A stretch of DNA of 7,666 nucleotides, taken from the NCBI GenBank assembly GCA_031290755.1, contig JAITMY010000080.1:1-7666 (forward strand). Reading direction: 5' to 3'. The notes beneath the pieces are model-generated. The model worked only from the letters and a program-made list of their open reading frames with translations, ran no database searches and was not told the origin of the DNA. This document shows, piece by piece, positions 5,618 to 7,666 of this stretch. The stretch comes from Prevotellaceae bacterium (GTDB lineage: Bacteria; Bacteroidota; Bacteroidia; Bacteroidales; UBA932). The position numbers and the translations under genes were made by a program. The stretch's first letter is position 1; each line of letters opens with the position of its first letter.

Positions 5618-7192
5618 ATGAATAGGAATGAAATGTTGGTGCAGCTACAAAAGCAGAATACGCTGTGGGACTGCATAGTTATAGGGGGTGGCGCTACGGG
5701 TTTAGGCGTGGCGCTGGATGCCGTCAGCCGCGGCTACAAGGTGGCGCTGCTGGAGATGGATGATTTTGCGAAGGGGACTTCCAGCAAGAGCACCAAGCTG
5801 GTGCACGGCGGCGTGAGGTACCTCCAGCGCGGCGACGTGCTGCTGGTGCTGGAGGCGCTGCGCGAGCGGGGGCGCATGAAGCGCAACGCGCCGCACTTGG
5901 TGAAAGACCAAGCGTTCGTCATCTCCAACTACCGGCGCTGGGACAACGTCCTCTACTTTGTTGGCCTGCTGTTCTACGACCTCCTGTCGCTGGGGTTCGG
6001 GTACGGGCGCAGCCGCTTCATCTCGGCAAAGAAGGTGAAGGCCTGCCTGCCCACGACCATTAAAAAGGGGCTGAAGGGCGGCGTGGTTTACCACGACGGG
6101 CAGTTCGACGACTCGCGCATGGCCATCAACCTTGCGCAAACGCTCGTGGAGCGCGGCGGCGTGGCGCTCAACAAGGCCAAGGTAACCGCCATGCTGCACG
6201 ACGAAAGCGGGAACGCCTCGGGCGTGAGGTTTACCGATGCAGAGTCGGGCGCCGAGGTGGAGCTGAAGGGGCGCTGCATTATCAACGCCGCGGGCATTTT
6301 TGTGGACGACGTGATGGCGATGGACGCGCCCGAGCACAAGAAAATGGTCGCCCCCAGCCAAGGGGTGCACCTTGTGTTTGACAAGAAGTTTCTGCCGAGC
6401 GACTACGCCGTGATGATCCCCAAAACGAGCGATGGGCGGGTGCTCTTTGCCGTCCCGTGGCACGACAAGGTGGTGGTGGGCACCACCGACATCATGCGCC
6501 CCGTGTCCGAGCTGGAGCCAAGGCCGCTGAAGGAGGAGGTGGACTTTATTCTGGGCACGGCGGCGCTCTACTTCGAGCAGCCGCCGCAGTACTCCGACAT
6601 CCTGTCGGTGTTTGCGGGGCAGCGCCCCCTGGCAGCGCCCAAAAAAGAGGGCAAGAGCACCAAGGAGCTGTCGCGCGGGCACAAGATTATTGTTTCGCCC
6701 CACAAGCTCATCACCATCACCGGCGGCAAGTGGACCTCGTACCGCCGCATGGCGGAGGACACGCTGGATAAGGCTATACAGCTGGGCTTGGCGCCGCCCC
6801 AAAAGTGTAGAACCAAAGCGCTGCACGTGCACGGCTACCGCCCGCGCCCCGACCTGACCAACCACCTGTACGTTTACGGCAGCGACGAGCCGGCCATTCA
6901 CGCGCTGGCAGCCCTGCACCCGGCGTTGGCGGAGCGGCTGCACCCCCAGCACCCCTACACTGCCGCCGAGGTGGTGTGGGCCGTGCGCCACGAAATGGCG
7001 CGTGGGGTAGAGGACGTGCTGGCGCGCCGCGTGCGCCTGCTGTACGTGGACGCCCGCGCTGCCGTGGCCGCCGCGCCTGCCGTGGCCGCCATCGTTGCCA
7101 AGGAGCTGGGGCGCGACGAGGCGTGGCAGCGGCAGCAGGTGGAGGCGTTTACGGCGCTGGCGCAGGGCTACATCATCAACGATAAATGGTAA
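5618..7192 (+). CDS. glpD: Aerobic-type glycerol-3-phosphate dehydrogenase (FAD-dependent)
   Basis: GlpD oxidises sn-glycerol-3-phosphate to dihydroxyacetone phosphate at the inner face of the cytoplasmic membrane and gives the electrons to the quinone pool. The 524-residue length is normal for the family. An FAD-binding Rossmann motif lies at the N-terminus (VIGGGATGLG at 21-30, with Glu46 ending the second strand), followed by the GlpD signature TSSKSTKLVHGGVRYLQRG at 54-72, VYHDGQFDDSRM at 157-168, NAAGIFVDD at 223-231, VPWHDKVVVGTTD at 279-291, FAGQRPL with Arg336, and TGGKWTSYRRMAEDTLD at 368-384. Arg67, Arg336 and Arg376 match the substrate-binding arginines of E. coli GlpD. The C-terminal helical domain (about 400-520) is present. 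The start at 5618 is chosen because the extension to 5525 would add a hydrophobic stretch read from the promoter and leader. glpT begins 6 bases after the stop. Confidence 0.96.
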   Translation: MNRNEMLVQLQKQNTLWDCIVIGGGATGLGVALDAVSRGYKVALLEMDDFAKGTSSKSTKLVHGGVRYLQRGDVLLVLEALRERGRMKRNAPHLVKDQAFVISNYRRWDNVLYFVGLLFYDLLSLGFGYGRSRFISAKKVKACLPTTIKKGLKGGVVYHDGQFDDSRMAINLAQTLVERGGVALNKAKVTAMLHDESGNASGVRFTDAESGAEVELKGRCIINAAGIFVDDVMAMDAPEHKKMVAPSQGVHLVFDKKFLPSDYAVMIPKTSDGRVLFAVPWHDKVVVGTTDIMRPVSELEPRPLKEEVDFILGTAALYFEQPPQYSDILSVFAGQRPLAAPKKEGKSTKELSRGHKIIVSPHKLITITGGKWTSYRRMAEDTLDKAIQLGLAPPQKCRTKALHVHGYRPRPDLTNHLYVYGSDEPAIHALAALHPALAERLHPQHPYTAAEVVWAVRHEMARGVEDVLARRVRLLYVDARAAVAAAPAVAAIVAKELGRDEAWQRQQVEAFTALAQGYIINDKW

Positions 7193-7198
7193 GCGGCC

Positions 7199-7666
7199 AT
7201 GTGGAAATTCTTGTCGCCGCCGGCGCCTAAGCCGCGCATCGCGCCCCAGCAGATAGACCGCACCTACAAGGCCATGCGCCTGAAGGTGTTTTTGGGCGCC
7301 TTTGTGGGCTACGCCGCCTACTATCTGGTGCGAAAAAACTTGTCGCTGGCCGCGCCCGACATGATAAGCGCAGGCCTGCTGGACAAGGCGAGCGTGGGCA
7401 TCGCCGGCTCGGCTATCTCCATCGCCTACGCCTTCAGCAAGTTCATCATGGGCAGCATCTCCGACCGGAGCGACGCCCGCAAGTTCTTGGTCGTGGGGCT
7501 TATCCTCTCCGCGCTGCTGATGGTGGGCGTGGGCTTCATCCCCTTTCGCGCCACGGCCTTCACGCAAAACATGGCGCTTATCTTTCTGTTCATGCTGCTC
7601 ATCGGCTGGCTGTCGGGCATGGGCTGGCCACCCTGCGGGCGCATCATGGCGGGCTGGTTTTCGCAG
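7199..7666 (+). CDS. glpT: Glycerol-3-phosphate/phosphate antiporter, N-terminal part
   Basis: The frame opens at ATG 7199 and is still open at the window end, giving 156 residues of a protein that is normally about 450. It belongs to the GlpT/UhpT organophosphate:phosphate antiporter group of the major facilitator superfamily in the inner membrane. Strong matches to GlpT are a cytoplasmic N-terminus (PRIAPQQIDRTYKAMRLKVF, 12-31), TM1 with GYAAYYLVRKNLSLAAPDMI at 37-56, ISIAYAFSKFIMGSISDRSDARKF at 73-96, and GMGWPPCGRIMAGWFSQ at 140-156. Arg45 corresponds to the phosphate-binding Arg45 of E. coli GlpT and Lys81 to its Lys80, which supports glycerol-3-phosphate over unrelated MFS substrates. 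It is surely cotranscribed with glpD. Within the family, UhpT-like hexose-phosphate transport is the alternative, but the context decides for GlpT. Confidence 0.94.
   Translation, partial: MWKFLSPPAPKPRIAPQQIDRTYKAMRLKVFLGAFVGYAAYYLVRKNLSLAAPDMISAGLLDKASVGIAGSAISIAYAFSKFIMGSISDRSDARKFLVVGLILSALLMVGVGFIPFRATAFTQNMALIFLFMLLIGWLSGMGWPPCGRIMAGWFSQ

Noticed and set aside
5702..7567. Very long open frame (621 codons) on the minus strand opposite glpD and glpT
   Set aside because: It is antisense to two firmly identified genes, is His/Arg/Gln-rich without any domain, and arises from the GC-rich third codon positions of the real genes.
1..7666. CRISPR arrays, tRNA or rRNA genes, insertion sequences, defence or toxin-antitoxin modules
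   Set aside because: No regularly spaced repeats, no tRNA-like cloverleaf, no transposase-like frame and no paired small toxin-antitoxin genes were seen by eye on either strand.

Overview
The window looks like a chromosomal piece of a GC-rich member of the Bacteroidota, most likely a T9SS-carrying Bacteroidales. Three observations support this. The first gene ends in a Por-type (type IX secretion) C-terminal sorting domain. Three upstream regions carry the Bacteroidota promoter pattern (TTTG or TTG, a spacer of about 19-20 bases, then TAnnTTTG or a one-mismatch version). Starts are preceded by A/T-rich stretches rather than strong Shine-Dalgarno sequences. The genus cannot be fixed from this sequence.

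Layout, left to right. (1) 1-366: the C-terminal end of a secreted T9SS cargo protein. (2) 396-981: the decayed remnant of an outer-membrane beta-barrel/OmpA-type gene. The head of the barrel and the last ~20 residues of the OmpA domain survive in different frames, and the middle is gone. (3) 982-1333: a 352-base non-coding region with a consensus promoter, a hairpin followed by a T run about 95 bases after the predicted start (a possible small RNA or attenuated leader), and two overlapping GC-rich hairpins. (4) 1334-2119: an exported SUMF1/FGE-sulfatase-fold protein without the canonical cysteine pair. (5) 2209-3369 and 3387-4589: a membrane glycosyltransferase of the GT87 type and a secreted DUF4861 protein, 17 bases apart and probably cotranscribed. 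(6) 4652-7666: a divergent glycerol-3-phosphate locus, with a DeoR/GlpR-type repressor on the minus strand and, on the plus strand, glpD followed 6 bases later by glpT, which runs off the window.

How the genes work together. The clearest functional unit is the glp divergon: GlpT imports glycerol-3-phosphate in exchange for phosphate, GlpD oxidises it to dihydroxyacetone phosphate and passes electrons to the quinone pool, and the DeoR-family protein probably senses the phosphorylated substrate and represses the locus from the 186-base shared intergenic region. The GT87-DUF4861 pair suggests a cell-envelope or glycan function, but no substrate can be read from the sequence. The left part is a patch of surface and secreted proteins with one gene in decay.

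I did not find a convincing new multi-gene system. The items most worth a second look are the possible small RNA at about 1054-1149, the OmpA gene relic, the GT87-DUF4861 pairing and the compact glp control region.
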